From contig NZ_JAEPPI010000003.1 in the NCBI RefSeq assembly GCF_017641085.1, positions 124,001 through 188,000 of the forward strand: 64,000 bases of DNA, given 5' to 3'. Below the pieces are notes generated by a model that ran no database searches, had not been told where the DNA came from, and saw only the letters and a list, made by a program, of their open reading frames with translations. This document shows, piece after piece, positions 9,001 to 17,757 of this stretch. A program made the translations under genes and the position numbers. This DNA comes from Gracilimonas sp. GTDB taxonomy: Bacteria > Bacteroidota > Rhodothermia > Balneolales > Balneolaceae. Position 1 is the first letter of the stretch. Every line of letters starts with the position of its first letter.

Positions 9001-9281
9001 CCATCGGGGCTGAATCGCGGTTGTACCTCATAGGCATGTCCGCCTCTAAGCAGTGTTGCGTCGCCGCCATTCACCGACATGATGTAAATATCGCCCAATA
9101 AGTCGAACACAATCTCCTGTCCGTCGGGGCTTACATCCAGGTTCATCCAGGTACCTTCATCGGTGGTGAATGAAACATGGGTGGAGTCGCCAAGCGGGGG
9201 ATTGGTGATATCCCATTTATTCTGGGCATGAGTTGTTGAGAGTAGTATAAAGGTAGAAAGAATGCAGGCTAAGTATTTCAT
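6009..9281 (-). CDS. Secreted PD40 beta-propeller/amidohydrolase fusion
   Basis: 1090 residues. A signal peptide (about 1-19, ILSTFILLSTTHAQ) precedes two TolB/PD40-like propeller stretches (about 45-620) with repeated SPDG motifs (DVSPDGQEIVFD, RFSPDGMHISFTSD, QISPDGETLAFV, SFSPDGKSIAYVSW). The last 420 residues are an amidohydrolase barrel: GIVDVHAHIG supplies two metal histidines, then AHDPSSN, EHNIP and LGAHGQLQGLGAHWE, with KVGKLADLIVLDENPLEDI at the end. Related proteins are annotated as periplasmic peptidase-like amidohydrolases; substrate unknown. The gene is monocistronic and divergent from the propeller kinase, separated by 157 bp. Confidence 0.9.
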   Translation of the reverse strand: MKYLACILSTFILLSTTHAQNKWDITNPPLGDSTHVSFTTDEGTWMNLDVSPDGQEIVFDLLGDIYIMSVNGGDATLLRGGHAYEVQPRFSPDGMHISFTSDAGGGDNIWVMDLDGKNARQVTDESFRLLNNAVWTPDGEYIIAKKHFSSTRSLGAGEIWMYHKSGGSGIQLVEKANAQQDIGEPWVSPDGRYVYYSQDVYPGGFFQYNKDPNSQIYAIKRYDREEGEIETVTGGNGGAIRPQISPDGETLAFVRRVRTKSVLYLRDLDTGREYPVYDNLSKDMQEAWAIFGPYANFNWLPDNRHIIIWANGKINKVDTRTGESEIIPFEVESSHNIVKAVRFKQDIAPDQFRVKAVRQLVTSPDGRNLVWSAAGYLWTKLLPDGTPRRVTNSTDFEFEPSFSPDGKSIAYVSWSDENMGAVNVVQLNSGQRTSTPTKVTSEKGIYREPRFSPDGNTIVFRKESGNGQQGFVHTLNPGIYTIPARGGTETMITDEGAMPRFNAKGDRIYYQTGGYIFGAINKSYKSVNLRGEDEQTHFTSSYGHEFVPSPDGEWMAFSNLHKVYIAPIPKTGKTIELEPNTKSVPVKQVSSEAGYHMHWSAESDKLHWTLGEEYFTVDLKETFSFVDGAPDSLPEPPSTGKKLELDIETYVPEGSIAFTNARIITMQGDTVLENASILVEGNRIAAMGTDIQIPSSAKVIDATGKTIMPGIVDVHAHIGNFRLGVSPQQQWEYYANLAYGVTTAHDPSSNSEMIFSHAEAIKAGHMVGPRVFSTGVILYGADGSIKTEINSYEDALFALERTKAWGAFSVKSYNQPRRNQRQQVIKAAQELEMMVMPEGGSTFTHNMSMILDGHTGIEHNIPVAPLYKDVIQLWGASETGYTPTHVVNYGSMSGEYYFYQKNNVWENEKLLTFTPRGVIDPRSRHRTMIPDEEYENGHILTAESDKMLADAGVKVNLGAHGQLQGLGAHWELWMFEQGGMSNMEALRVATLNGAHYLGMDHKIGSLKVGKLADLIVLDENPLEDIRNTNSVTYTMVNGRLFDAATMNEVGNQLKERLPFWWERDGYRDEFDWHAITLEAAGLQCTCFGSH

Positions 9282-9438
9282 AAGTAATTCAGGAGTAGGT
9301 TGATTGTGACGATAATACCAAATTATGAGTTAAAATTGGAATGCCATTACTTGAGTTAAATTCTTACAGATTATTAATGTAGATATACAATTAAATTTAT
9401 AATATTTGTTTGATTCAGGTTTCAGCTAATAACGGAGA

Positions 9439-12429
9439 TTGATTATTAAGCGGTTTACATTATTAGGGTTTTTTGCACTTTGGCTTTGTGTAGCCCAAGC
9501 TCAAAAATATAATATAAAAACCTACTCGGTTAACGACGGCCTTCCATCCAGTCAGGTTTATGATATTCACTTGAGTGACAATGGATTCGTATGGTTCGCA
9601 ACGGCCTATGGCCTGGTGAAGTTTGATGGGTTCGAATTTGAAACTTATGATAAAAAAAATGGGCTCAGAGATGAAATTATCTATGATATCTTTGAAGATT
9701 CAAAAAAAAGATTCTGGGTATCTACTGAAACAGGAGGAGTTGGATTATTAGAGGGGGATTCTGTTAGATACGATCCGGAATTTTCGGTGTTGGATACCAT
9801 GCTGATAAATTATGTGATTGAGTCACCGGGCAAAGAAATCTGGTTCGGCACCGATGCACATGGAGTGATGGTTTGGGATGGTTCGTCTTTCGATAGAATA
9901 ACAACAGACACAGGGCTTCCAAGTAATCAAATTTGGGATATTCAATTCCTAAGAGAAAACGAGGTCTGGATTGCAACGATGAATGGGGTGGCTGTTTATA
10001 AAGAAGAACACGGTATTTTTAAATCCTGGAAAAAAGAAGATGGGTTAAGCGGAGAGATTACATACCAGGCTTTTGAGGCTTCTGATAATACGATTTGGAT
10101 CCCGACCAATTCAGGCATAACACTTATAAGTGCACAGGATGAGCTGACTACCATCACGGAAATCAATGGTCAGAAACTGGGATATATATACAATATTGCT
10201 GAAGATGATGATGGGTTGATTTGGATAGGAACCGAGCGGAAAGCGTTATACTGGTTTGATGGAGAAGATTATACCCACATCACCAAAAAAAATGGATTGA
10301 GCAGTAACTATATCTACCGTCTGATTAAAGCAGCTGATGGCACCATTTGGGTTGCAACAGATGGAAATGGAGTAAGTATTTTTAAAGACAAGCAATTCAG
10401 GTTTTTTGATAAAGATAGCGGAGTTCTTTCGAATGGAGTTTATAGCCTTTTCCAGGATGAAGATGGTGTAATCTGGTTTGGTAAAGAAGACGGACTTGGA
10501 AGCTATAATGAAGGGAAATTTAAAACTTATGAGGTACCCAACGAAATCTTTGATGAGGATGAAATTTGGGATATCGAGCAACTGCCCAACGGGAACCTGT
10601 TATTACTAACCTATAACTACTGGATTCTCGAATTTGACGGGGAGAGGTTTTTCCGTTCATCCATGAATGAACCGCTGATGGATTATTATATCAATGATAT
10701 CATGGTGGAGGAGAATGGTGATATTTGGATAGGTACCGGTCAATCTTTGATTAAATATGACAACGGAAATCTTGAGGTTTTTAATCCAAGCGAGGAGTAC
10801 TGGCAAGCATACATCAACCTGATTTATAGTGACAGCAAAGGAAATTTGTGGTTGGGAACAGAAGGAGGGCTTGCAAAATTTGATGGCGAAGATTTTGTTT
10901 ATTTTACTGAAGAAGAGGGTTTAAGAGGTTCCAGTGTATATGGGATAAAAGAAGACTTCAGAGGGAATATCTGGATCGGAACTAATAAAGGTCTTTCTGT
11001 TATTAAGGGTTTTGGAGAAGAGGGTTCATCGGTAGAAATAGAAGTTTTTGAACCAGATGAAATCTTTTTACCTGAAACAATATCTCTGCTTTTTGATGAT
11101 AATGGAGGACTTTGGCAGGGAACCAATGGCGGTCTAAATTATTATGATGTAGAACAGTGGTATAAGAGCGGAACCATGAATAAAGTGCACTTTGCACTTA
11201 GGGAATATGGAAAGGGGTTGGAATTTAATGGGGCAGCCGCATTGGCAGCAGCAGACGGGTACCTGTGGTTTGGAACTGCTTCGAACGGTCTGTTACAATA
11301 TAAATCCGAGAAGCCACCAACCTCCATTCACAGAAAATCTCCATCAACTTTTATAAGAAAGGTTTATGTAAACGAAAGAAAAGTATATGACCAAAGCACT
11401 ACATCTGACGATTTCAATGGACTTAAACTGAAGCACAACCAAAATAATGTTGAAATAGAATATGGAGCGGTAAACTATAAAGATCCTTACCGAATGTTCT
11501 ATCGGTATAGATTGAACGGATTTGAAGAGAAATGGAATACCGGCTACGATAAAAGAGAGGCTGTATATACGAATCTGAGCCCGGGAGAATATTCCTTTGA
11601 GGTCATGTCGAAGTCTCCCGCATCGGATTGGAGTAATCAGGCCGCTGCTATTACTATAGAAATAGCTAAACCTTTTTGGTTAAGTGGCTGGTTTATCCTT
11701 TTATGCGTAGTTACCGGCGGAGGAATCATCTTTTTTACTGTTCAGGTATATGTAAACATCGTTGAAAAGAGAAAATTAAAGGAACTTGTTGATGAACAAA
11801 CAGCTGATTTGAAAGAGGCTCTTTCTGAAAAAGAAGTACTTCTTAAGGAAGTTCATCACAGGGTTAAGAACAATATGGCTGTAGTTTCAGGTTTGCTGGA
11901 TTTGCAAAGTTGGAAGATGGATGATGGGCATGCAAAATTAGCTTTAGAGAATAGCAAGCTACGAATACAAACAATGTCTTCTATCCATGAAAAGCTATAT
12001 CAGAATAAGGACCTTTCTAAAATTGACTTTAAGACATTTGCAGAGGATTTGGTGCGAAATGTCGCAAGCTCTCTTAAAGGGGATGATAAGGAAGTAACAG
12101 TTGATTTAGATATTGAGGAGGGGAGTATTAGTGTAAATTCCGCTATCCCATGTGGTCTCATTCTGAATGAAGCCTTGAGTAATTGTTATGAACATGCTTT
12201 TAAGGAAACCGATAAGGGGAGTATTAAAGTCTTCTTCCGGTCGATTAATGAGCATGAGTATAAGTTGGAAGTGAAGGATGATGGAATTGGTATTCCTGAA
12301 CAGCTGATCAATTCTAAATTGTCTACGCTTGGGCTTACACTCATCAACTCATTGGTTTCACAAATAAAAGGAACTGTTGAATACAAAAATGAAAAAGGGA
12401 CCACTATCAGCATAGTGATCCCTAAATAA
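9439..12429 (+). CDS. Two-component propeller sensor kinase (HisKA_2 type)
   Basis: 996 residues. Signal sequence (MIIKRFTLLGFFALWLCVAQ), then about twelve reg_prop repeats (GLPSSQVYDI, GLPSNQIWDIQF, GLSSNYIYRLI, IWIGT/VWVAT signatures) forming periplasmic propellers to about residue 640, a Y_Y_Y domain (FRYRLNGFEEKWN-like, ending SPGEYSFEVMSKSP), one membrane helix (about 750-772), and a HisKA_2 kinase core (LLKEVHHRVKNNMAVVSGLL) with an HATPase domain (IPCGLILNEALSNCYEHAF, DDGIGIP). No receiver or DNA-binding domain, so it must signal to a separate regulator. The start is unusual: TTG at 9439 only 1 nt after GGAG, with ATT at 9442/9445 the only alternatives before an upstream stop. Confidence 0.9.
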   Translation: MIIKRFTLLGFFALWLCVAQAQKYNIKTYSVNDGLPSSQVYDIHLSDNGFVWFATAYGLVKFDGFEFETYDKKNGLRDEIIYDIFEDSKKRFWVSTETGGVGLLEGDSVRYDPEFSVLDTMLINYVIESPGKEIWFGTDAHGVMVWDGSSFDRITTDTGLPSNQIWDIQFLRENEVWIATMNGVAVYKEEHGIFKSWKKEDGLSGEITYQAFEASDNTIWIPTNSGITLISAQDELTTITEINGQKLGYIYNIAEDDDGLIWIGTERKALYWFDGEDYTHITKKNGLSSNYIYRLIKAADGTIWVATDGNGVSIFKDKQFRFFDKDSGVLSNGVYSLFQDEDGVIWFGKEDGLGSYNEGKFKTYEVPNEIFDEDEIWDIEQLPNGNLLLLTYNYWILEFDGERFFRSSMNEPLMDYYINDIMVEENGDIWIGTGQSLIKYDNGNLEVFNPSEEYWQAYINLIYSDSKGNLWLGTEGGLAKFDGEDFVYFTEEEGLRGSSVYGIKEDFRGNIWIGTNKGLSVIKGFGEEGSSVEIEVFEPDEIFLPETISLLFDDNGGLWQGTNGGLNYYDVEQWYKSGTMNKVHFALREYGKGLEFNGAAALAAADGYLWFGTASNGLLQYKSEKPPTSIHRKSPSTFIRKVYVNERKVYDQSTTSDDFNGLKLKHNQNNVEIEYGAVNYKDPYRMFYRYRLNGFEEKWNTGYDKREAVYTNLSPGEYSFEVMSKSPASDWSNQAAAITIEIAKPFWLSGWFILLCVVTGGGIIFFTVQVYVNIVEKRKLKELVDEQTADLKEALSEKEVLLKEVHHRVKNNMAVVSGLLDLQSWKMDDGHAKLALENSKLRIQTMSSIHEKLYQNKDLSKIDFKTFAEDLVRNVASSLKGDDKEVTVDLDIEEGSISVNSAIPCGLILNEALSNCYEHAFKETDKGSIKVFFRSINEHEYKLEVKDDGIGIPEQLINSKLSTLGLTLINSLVSQIKGTVEYKNEKGTTISIVIPK

Positions 12430-12449
12430 CCGTTAATTAGTTTCTTACT

Positions 12450-13214
12450 TTATTTAGATTTGAACTTCTTGATGAAGTTTTTGGTGAAATCAGACAGCAC
12501 CAATCGACCGCTGATTTCAGCCCGTTGTTCAAGCAGTAAATCCCAGTCTTCGGTTCCTTTCCAGAGAACGGCTTTCAGATTTTTCATGGCTTCAGGGCTG
12601 CTTTTGGCTAATTCGGAAGCTAATGTCCTTACAGCCTGGTCCAGATCGTAAGTAGAACCGAAAATTTTGTTGAATAAGCCATTCTCCAGCGCCCATTCCG
12701 CATCGTACCAGTTAGTGGCGTCAATAGAAAGAGCTGAAAAAGCACTCTTGCCAACCTTCCGCTCAACGGCCGGACCAACTACAAACGGCCCGATGCCGAG
12801 TGCAAGTTCGCTCAGTTTGATATCTGCTTTTTCTTCGGCAAAGGTATAATCTCCGGCTGCAGCAATCCCAACTCCACCGCCTACAGTTTTACCATGAACT
12901 CTCACGATGATGAGCTTCGGGCAGGTACGCATGGCATTTAAAACCAGGGCAAATCCCATGAAGAATTCTTTCCCTGTATCGTAGTCATCGATGGCAATGA
13001 GCTCGTCAAAAGATGCACCGGCGCAAAAAGCTCCGTCACCGCGACTTTGGATTACAAGAACCCTGATATCATCATTCTCGCCTGCCTCGGTGATAGTCTG
13101 TGCCAATTTTCTGAGGATGGCTCCGGGTAAAGAATTCCCTTTGGGGTGGTAGAACTCAATAGTCCCAATGTTGTTGTTGATAGTGAGATTTACTGCTCCG
13201 TTCTGTTCTGACAT
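12450..13214 (-). CDS. Enoyl-CoA hydratase/isomerase family protein (PaaF position, LiuC-like active site)
   Basis: 254-residue crotonase. The oxyanion-hole motif GDGAFCAGASFDELI and the GKTVGGGVGIAAAGDYTF loop are present. The first catalytic Glu of typical hydratases (GG-N/C-E-LA) is missing, while the second is kept in KLSELALGIGPFVVGP; this pattern resembles methylglutaconyl-CoA hydratases (LSEVRIGLAP). It is the last gene of the paa run, downstream of paaZ, where PaaF (2,3-dehydroadipyl-CoA hydratase) would be expected. Function as PaaF is plausible by position but not certain. Tail-to-tail with the propeller kinase gene, 20 bp apart. Confidence 0.82.
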   Translation of the reverse strand: MSEQNGAVNLTINNNIGTIEFYHPKGNSLPGAILRKLAQTITEAGENDDIRVLVIQSRGDGAFCAGASFDELIAIDDYDTGKEFFMGFALVLNAMRTCPKLIIVRVHGKTVGGGVGIAAAGDYTFAEEKADIKLSELALGIGPFVVGPAVERKVGKSAFSALSIDATNWYDAEWALENGLFNKIFGSTYDLDQAVRTLASELAKSSPEAMKNLKAVLWKGTEDWDLLLEQRAEISGRLVLSDFTKNFIKKFKSK

Positions 13215-13241
13215 TTTTTCCTATTTCAAAGTTTGTTTAAA

Positions 13242-13320
13242 AACCGCAGAGTGCACAGAGGATTCGCAGAGTTCGCAATGAAGACTCTGCGTCCTTTGCG
13301 CAAACTTGGCGGTCTTTGCG
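13242..13320. repeat. CGCAGAG/CGCAAAG word repeat, imperfect hairpin
   Basis: ACCGCAGAGTGCACAGAGGATTCGCAGAG on the left is answered by CTCTGCGTCCTTTGCG and GGCGGTCTTTGCGTTT on the right, giving an imperfect stem of 7- to 9-nt words. A second member of the same family lies at 16432-16515. Both sit between paa genes. REP-like intergenic element; function unknown. Confidence 0.65.
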
Positions 13321-13327
13321 TTTAAAA

Positions 13328-15394
13328 TTACTGTTCGTCTATAGGTAATTTGTTTTTCCTCTTCATAAGAGTCAAAATAGTGTATTCCGCAACAACGACA
13401 TTCTCCTGATTTGTTACTTCCACATCCCAATAAACCACTCCGAAAGGAAATGGATCATCTTTCTTTTGCTGGCGGACATTCTTTCGTTTAAGGATCAATT
13501 TAGCCTGAATGGTATCGCCTGGGGCAACTGGAGCCACGAACCGTAGATTTTCCAGGCCATAATTAAGCATCACCGGACCTTCATCGGGATCAACAAACAA
13601 ACCTGCTGTAGCTGAAAGTACGAAATAGCCATGGGCTACAATCTTGCCAAACAGAGACCGGGATGCAGCTTCAGGATCGGTGTGTGCATAAAAATGATCT
13701 CCGCTTAATTCTGCAAATTCTTCAACGTCTTTATCAGTAACAGTTCGCTTATCAGTGGTTAAAGCTTCGCCGATCTTAAGCTCTTCAAAGTACTTCTGGA
13801 AGGGATGCTTATCCGATTCCTCGGTTTCAGCTCCTTTGATGTGTTGATTAACAATATTTCGAAGAGTAGTAGGCGATCCCTGTAAGGCAACCCGCTGCAT
13901 GTTATGAAGCACAGCACGTGCCCCACCCAGCTCTTCACCGCCACCGGCATGTCCGGGTCCACCATGCACAAGGGAGGCTATGGGTGATCCATGTCCGGTA
14001 GACTCCTCGGCGGAGTTCCGGTTGATCACCATAAAACGCCCGTGGTAAGGAGCGCATCCCAGGGCAACCTCTTGCGCAATTTCATCATCAGCGGTAAAAA
14101 GAGAGCCCACGAGTGAGCCATTTGCTTTATTGGCAAGGTCGATGGCCTCCTGCGTGTTCTTGTAAGGCATGACGGTTGTCATTGGGCCGAAAGCCTCTAG
14201 CCGGTGAATGTCATCAACCTGCATGGGCTTGTGACAAACAAGTACTCTTGGGTTAGTAAAAGCACCATTTTGTTTACCGGTTGAAGCATACACCGTTTCT
14301 GTAATCTCTGATAGCTGCTGTAGCTGTTCTTCAAAACGTTCAGCCTGAAGGTTGCTGGCCAAAGGGCCCATCCGTGTTTCCTTCTCAGCAGGGTGACCTA
14401 TTGTTGTTTTCTCCAGCCGGGCTTTCAGTGCTTCAATGACATCATCAACCAAATTCTCAGGAACAATGGTCCGCCGGATGGCCGTACATTTTTGCCCGGT
14501 TTTAACGGTCATTTCATTCGATACTTCCCTGATGAAAAGTTTAAATTCTTCCATCTCGGGCGTTACATCTTCCCCAAGAATAGAGCAATTGAGTGAATCG
14601 GCCTCCAGGTTAAAAGGCACGTTGTTTGCGATGATATTGGGATGTGCCTTCAGTTTTTTTCCAGTGACGGCTGATCCGGTGAACGCCACCATGTCTTGGC
14701 TAATCAGGTGATCCAATAAATCGCCAGGCTTATCTGCGGCAATAAATTGAACAGATCCTTCCGGAAGGATGTCCGCCTCTATCATATCTTTGAAAACTTC
14801 CCAGGCAAGATAAGAACCAGTGGGAGCCGGCTTTACGATAACGGGCATACCGGCAATGATGGCTGGTGCCAATTTCTCCAGCATTCCCCAAACCGGAAAA
14901 TTAAATGCATTGATGTGAACGGCCACTCCGTGACGAGGAACGCAAATATGTTGCCCCATGAAGGTGCCTTTGCGGGAAAGTCGTTCAGTGTCACCTTCCA
15001 CATGCCAGGGCAGGTCCGAAAGTTCCCGGCGTGATTTACTGGAAATGCCAAAAGCGGTAATCAGCCCCCCTTCAATATCAATCCAGGAATCTTTGCGGGT
15101 GGCGCCTGTATGGGTAGAGATTTCATAATACTTCTCCTTTCGCTCCATCAAATACTGCCCAAGAAATTTAATCTTGAAGGCCCGCTCGTGGATACTCATC
15201 TCGCGGAGTTTTGGTCCGCCCACTGTACGTGCATACTCCAGCGCTGACTTGTAATCAATCTCGGCTTCCACCATTTGGGCAACCGGCTCGTTAGTTACGG
15301 CACTAACCAGGTCAGTTTCTGCACCTTCATTGAGCCATTCGCCTTTAATGTAGCTGGTAACTCGTATTTGGTTTCTGGTTTCTTGTTCTTTCAT
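13328..15394 (-). CDS. paaZ: PaaZ: oxepin-CoA hydrolase / 3-oxo-5,6-dehydrosuberyl-CoA semialdehyde dehydrogenase
   Basis: 688 residues, the full length of bifunctional PaaZ. The N-terminal aldehyde dehydrogenase half has the cofactor motif FTGSAVTGKKL, the base Glu in NLEADSLN and the catalytic Cys in TGQKCTAIRR. The C-terminal MaoC hot-dog hydratase (about 550-680) has FAELSGDHFYAHTDPEAA with the Asp/His pair and GKIVAHGYFVLS. The enzyme opens the oxepin ring of the PaaG product and oxidises the resulting aldehyde. It follows the S23-like gene by 9 bp and paaY beyond that. Confidence 0.96.
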   Translation of the reverse strand: MKEQETRNQIRVTSYIKGEWLNEGAETDLVSAVTNEPVAQMVEAEIDYKSALEYARTVGGPKLREMSIHERAFKIKFLGQYLMERKEKYYEISTHTGATRKDSWIDIEGGLITAFGISSKSRRELSDLPWHVEGDTERLSRKGTFMGQHICVPRHGVAVHINAFNFPVWGMLEKLAPAIIAGMPVIVKPAPTGSYLAWEVFKDMIEADILPEGSVQFIAADKPGDLLDHLISQDMVAFTGSAVTGKKLKAHPNIIANNVPFNLEADSLNCSILGEDVTPEMEEFKLFIREVSNEMTVKTGQKCTAIRRTIVPENLVDDVIEALKARLEKTTIGHPAEKETRMGPLASNLQAERFEEQLQQLSEITETVYASTGKQNGAFTNPRVLVCHKPMQVDDIHRLEAFGPMTTVMPYKNTQEAIDLANKANGSLVGSLFTADDEIAQEVALGCAPYHGRFMVINRNSAEESTGHGSPIASLVHGGPGHAGGGEELGGARAVLHNMQRVALQGSPTTLRNIVNQHIKGAETEESDKHPFQKYFEELKIGEALTTDKRTVTDKDVEEFAELSGDHFYAHTDPEAASRSLFGKIVAHGYFVLSATAGLFVDPDEGPVMLNYGLENLRFVAPVAPGDTIQAKLILKRKNVRQQKKDDPFPFGVVYWDVEVTNQENVVVAEYTILTLMKRKNKLPIDEQ

Positions 15395-15403
15395 TCCTTT
15401 AAT

Positions 15404-15769
15404 TTACTTTTGTGATCTTTCAACAGATTGAATAAAAAGATTCAATTTTCTTCCAAGCTTGTCATTAAGCTCAATGAGCTCTTTGTAAAAGGCTTCATTA
15501 TTTAAAGATTTGGTTTCGAATAGAGAATCAAGGTGATCCCGTGTTTCATCGTTAGAAGCTAATGCAAAAATAAGAAACCGAATATACTCCTGAGTATATC
15601 TTCTTCTTCCATAACCCTCTACAATATTTGATCTTACCGATTTTGAAGATCGACGAATTTGACTGGCAGTTTCAAACTGTTCGAATTTTGGTAAAGAAAA
15701 GGTCATTTTGTGAATCCTATTAGATTGTTCTTTAGCCAGCTTCCAAATTTCTTGATTTCTATAGCTCAT
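15404..15769 (-). CDS. Four-helix-bundle protein of the S23/IVS family
   Basis: 121 residues: [19 protein letters not shown], then [23 protein letters not shown], a helix [19 protein letters not shown] and a C-terminal amphipathic helix. It differs from the copy at 289 (EGYGRR against EGCGRN), so the two are not a recent duplication. It lies between paaY and paaZ, same strand, 9 bp before the paaZ start, so it is probably cotranscribed. No role in phenylacetate breakdown is known for this family. Confidence 0.88.
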   Translation of the reverse strand: MSYRNQEIWKLAKEQSNRIHKMTFSLPKFEQFETASQIRRSSKSVRSNIVEGYGRRRYTQEYIRFLIFALASNDETRDHLDSLFETKSLNNEAFYKELIELNDKLGRKLNLFIQSVERSQK

Positions 15770-15812
15770 TTCAAAAGTGTCAATTTAAGAGAAGTAGAAC
15801 TAGAATCCAGTT

Positions 15813-16415
15813 TCAAGAATCCAGTTTCGAGTTCCCCCACGTCTCATATCCCATCTGTTGGACTTCCCGATCTTCAGGGACTTCCCGCAACGGTTTACAT
15901 TCTTTCAGAGTCTCATGAAGTTCGCCCGGCAGTTGCTGATATAATTCAGTTCCTTTTGATTTCCAGGCCGCCATTTCATCCGTCACATCTTTAACGATTT
16001 TTGCAGGATTCCCCACAACAACTTTCCGGTCTGGAATTTCCATTCCTTCCGGCACAAAAGCTAATGCCCCTACTATGGATTCTTTTCCAATTTTCACGTT
16101 ATCCATGATGACAGCATTCATTCCAATCAGGCAGTTCTTCCCGAGATGCGCTCCATGAATGATAGCTCCGTGTCCCACATGGGCGCTTTCTTCTAAGGTA
16201 ACCGTCACGCCGGGAAACATATGGATGGTACAGTTCTCCTGAACATTGCAACCATCTTTGATAACGATTTTACCCCAATCACCACGAATAGCCGCACCCG
16301 GACCTATGTACACATCTTTCCCTATAATCACATTGCCTGTTACCGCTGCCTGAGGATGCACAAAAGCCGATTTGTGAACGACTGGTTTGAAGCTATTAAA
16401 CTCATAAATTGCCAT
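15813..16415 (-). CDS. paaY: PaaY-like gamma-carbonic anhydrase family hexapeptide protein
   Basis: 200 residues of left-handed beta-helix hexapeptide repeats (VTGNVIIGKDVYIGPGAAIRG, HMFPGVTVTLEESAHVGHGAIIHGAHLG). The three zinc histidines of the gamma class are visible in IHMFPG, HVGHG and IHGAH. The C-terminal extension ECKPLREV is typical of PaaY, a thioesterase-like house-cleaning enzyme for CoA esters that accumulate in phenylacetate degradation. Within the paa cluster, downstream of paaJ. Confidence 0.88.
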   Translation of the reverse strand: MAIYEFNSFKPVVHKSAFVHPQAAVTGNVIIGKDVYIGPGAAIRGDWGKIVIKDGCNVQENCTIHMFPGVTVTLEESAHVGHGAIIHGAHLGKNCLIGMNAVIMDNVKIGKESIVGALAFVPEGMEIPDRKVVVGNPAKIVKDVTDEMAAWKSKGTELYQQLPGELHETLKECKPLREVPEDREVQQMGYETWGNSKLDS

Positions 16416-16431
16416 AGATCACCATTTTTTG

Positions 16432-16515
16432 AACCGCAAAGAGCGCTAAGGTTACGCAAAGTTCGCAAAGAAATTACTTAGCGTTCTTTGCGAGATCTCC
16501 GCAGACTTTGTGGTT
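16432..16515. repeat. CGCAAAG word repeat, imperfect hairpin
   Basis: AACCGCAAAGAGCGCTAAGGTTACGCAAAG then TTCGCAAAGAAA, answered by TTAGCGTTCTTTGCG and CTTTGTGGTT. Same family as 13242-13320, with the units CGCAAAG and complement CTTTGCG repeated in register. It fills the paaJ-paaY gap, so it is probably transcribed and folded in the operon mRNA. Confidence 0.65.
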
Positions 16516-16520
16516 GATTA

Positions 16521-17729
16521 CTATGTTTTCTCCAGAATGACTGCCATTCCTTGCCCAACACCTACACATAGCATGCATAAAGCATATTTGTGTGAATCTT
16601 TTTCGTGAAGTTCTACAGTGGCTGTTTGCAATAGTCGCTGTCCGGTCATGCCCAATGGGTGTCCTAAAGCAATAGCTCCTCCGTTCGGGTTGAGCCGGGG
16701 ATCGTTATCATCCATTTCCAGCATTCGTGTTACACCTAAAGATTGGCCTGCAAATGCTTCATTCAATTCAATTACATCCATGTCGTCCAGTTTCATTCCC
16801 GCTCGTTTCAATACTTTTTGAGCGGCTTCAACCGGACCTAATCCCATAATTCGGGGCTCAATACCTGACACGGCATGGGCTACAATTCGGGCTTTGGGTT
16901 TGAAACCAAAATCCTTCACGGCTTTATCTGAAGCGACCAGCAAGGCTCCGGCACCATCATTCAGACCTGATGCATTTCCAGCAGTAACGGTCCCGTCTTT
17001 CTTGAATGCAGGACGAAGTTTAGCCAATACTTCAGCAGTAGTATCCGGACGCATAAATTCATCATGTTCAAATAAATATGGATCTTGTTTTCTGCGGGGA
17101 ATTTCTACGGGTACAATTTCTTTAGCCAATCGACCAGAATCGCGCGCAGCTCCGGCTTTTTGTTGACTCCAGGCTGCAAATTTATCCTGATCTTCCCGGC
17201 TGATAGTATGCATTTCCACTACATTTTCTGCGGTCATCCCCATTCCATCGGTGCCGTACATCTCTTCCATTTTAGGATTGATGAACCGCCAGCCGAAGGT
17301 TGAGTCATGCATTTCAGTAGTTCCGGAATAGGGAGAGGAACCCTTTCCTAAAACAATGGGTCCGCGGGTCATGTGTTCCACTCCTCCGGTAATAAATACG
17401 TCTCCTTCGCCGGCTTTTATGGCATGGTAAGCCTTTACGGTGGCACTCATACCTGAGGCACATAATCGGTTCACGGTTTCACCTGGAACAGAAACAGGAA
17501 TTCCAGCCAATAATGAAGCCATGCGAGCAACATTTCGGTTATCTTCCCCAGCTTGGTTTGCACAGCCTAAAATCACATCCTCAATCGCTTCAAGATCTAA
17601 CCCCGGGTTTCTGTTTATAAGTTCTTTGATGGGAATTGCCGCCAGATCATCAGCCCGGATGGGAGAAAGCGATCCTTTTAATTTTCCAATGGGAGTTCGT
17701 ATTCCGTCAACGATATATGCTTCAGACAT
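16521..17729 (-). CDS. paaJ: PaaJ: 3-oxoadipyl-CoA / 3-oxo-5,6-dehydrosuberyl-CoA thiolase
   Basis: 402-residue thiolase. Nucleophilic Cys in ETVNRLCASGMSA, substrate/His motif NEAFAGQ, catalytic His in GGAIALGHPLGMTG and the second Cys in CMLCVGVGQGMA. MSEAYIVDGIRTPIGKLKGSL is the standard N-terminus. Its position between paaI and paaY supports the phenylacetate assignment; thiolases of fatty-acid and aromatic pathways are otherwise hard to tell apart. Compare the beta-oxidation thiolase at 46406. Confidence 0.93.
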   Translation of the reverse strand: MSEAYIVDGIRTPIGKLKGSLSPIRADDLAAIPIKELINRNPGLDLEAIEDVILGCANQAGEDNRNVARMASLLAGIPVSVPGETVNRLCASGMSATVKAYHAIKAGEGDVFITGGVEHMTRGPIVLGKGSSPYSGTTEMHDSTFGWRFINPKMEEMYGTDGMGMTAENVVEMHTISREDQDKFAAWSQQKAGAARDSGRLAKEIVPVEIPRRKQDPYLFEHDEFMRPDTTAEVLAKLRPAFKKDGTVTAGNASGLNDGAGALLVASDKAVKDFGFKPKARIVAHAVSGIEPRIMGLGPVEAAQKVLKRAGMKLDDMDVIELNEAFAGQSLGVTRMLEMDDNDPRLNPNGGAIALGHPLGMTGQRLLQTATVELHEKDSHKYALCMLCVGVGQGMAVILEKT

Positions 17730-17757
17730 ATAATTTTAAATTTTGAATTCTAAATTT

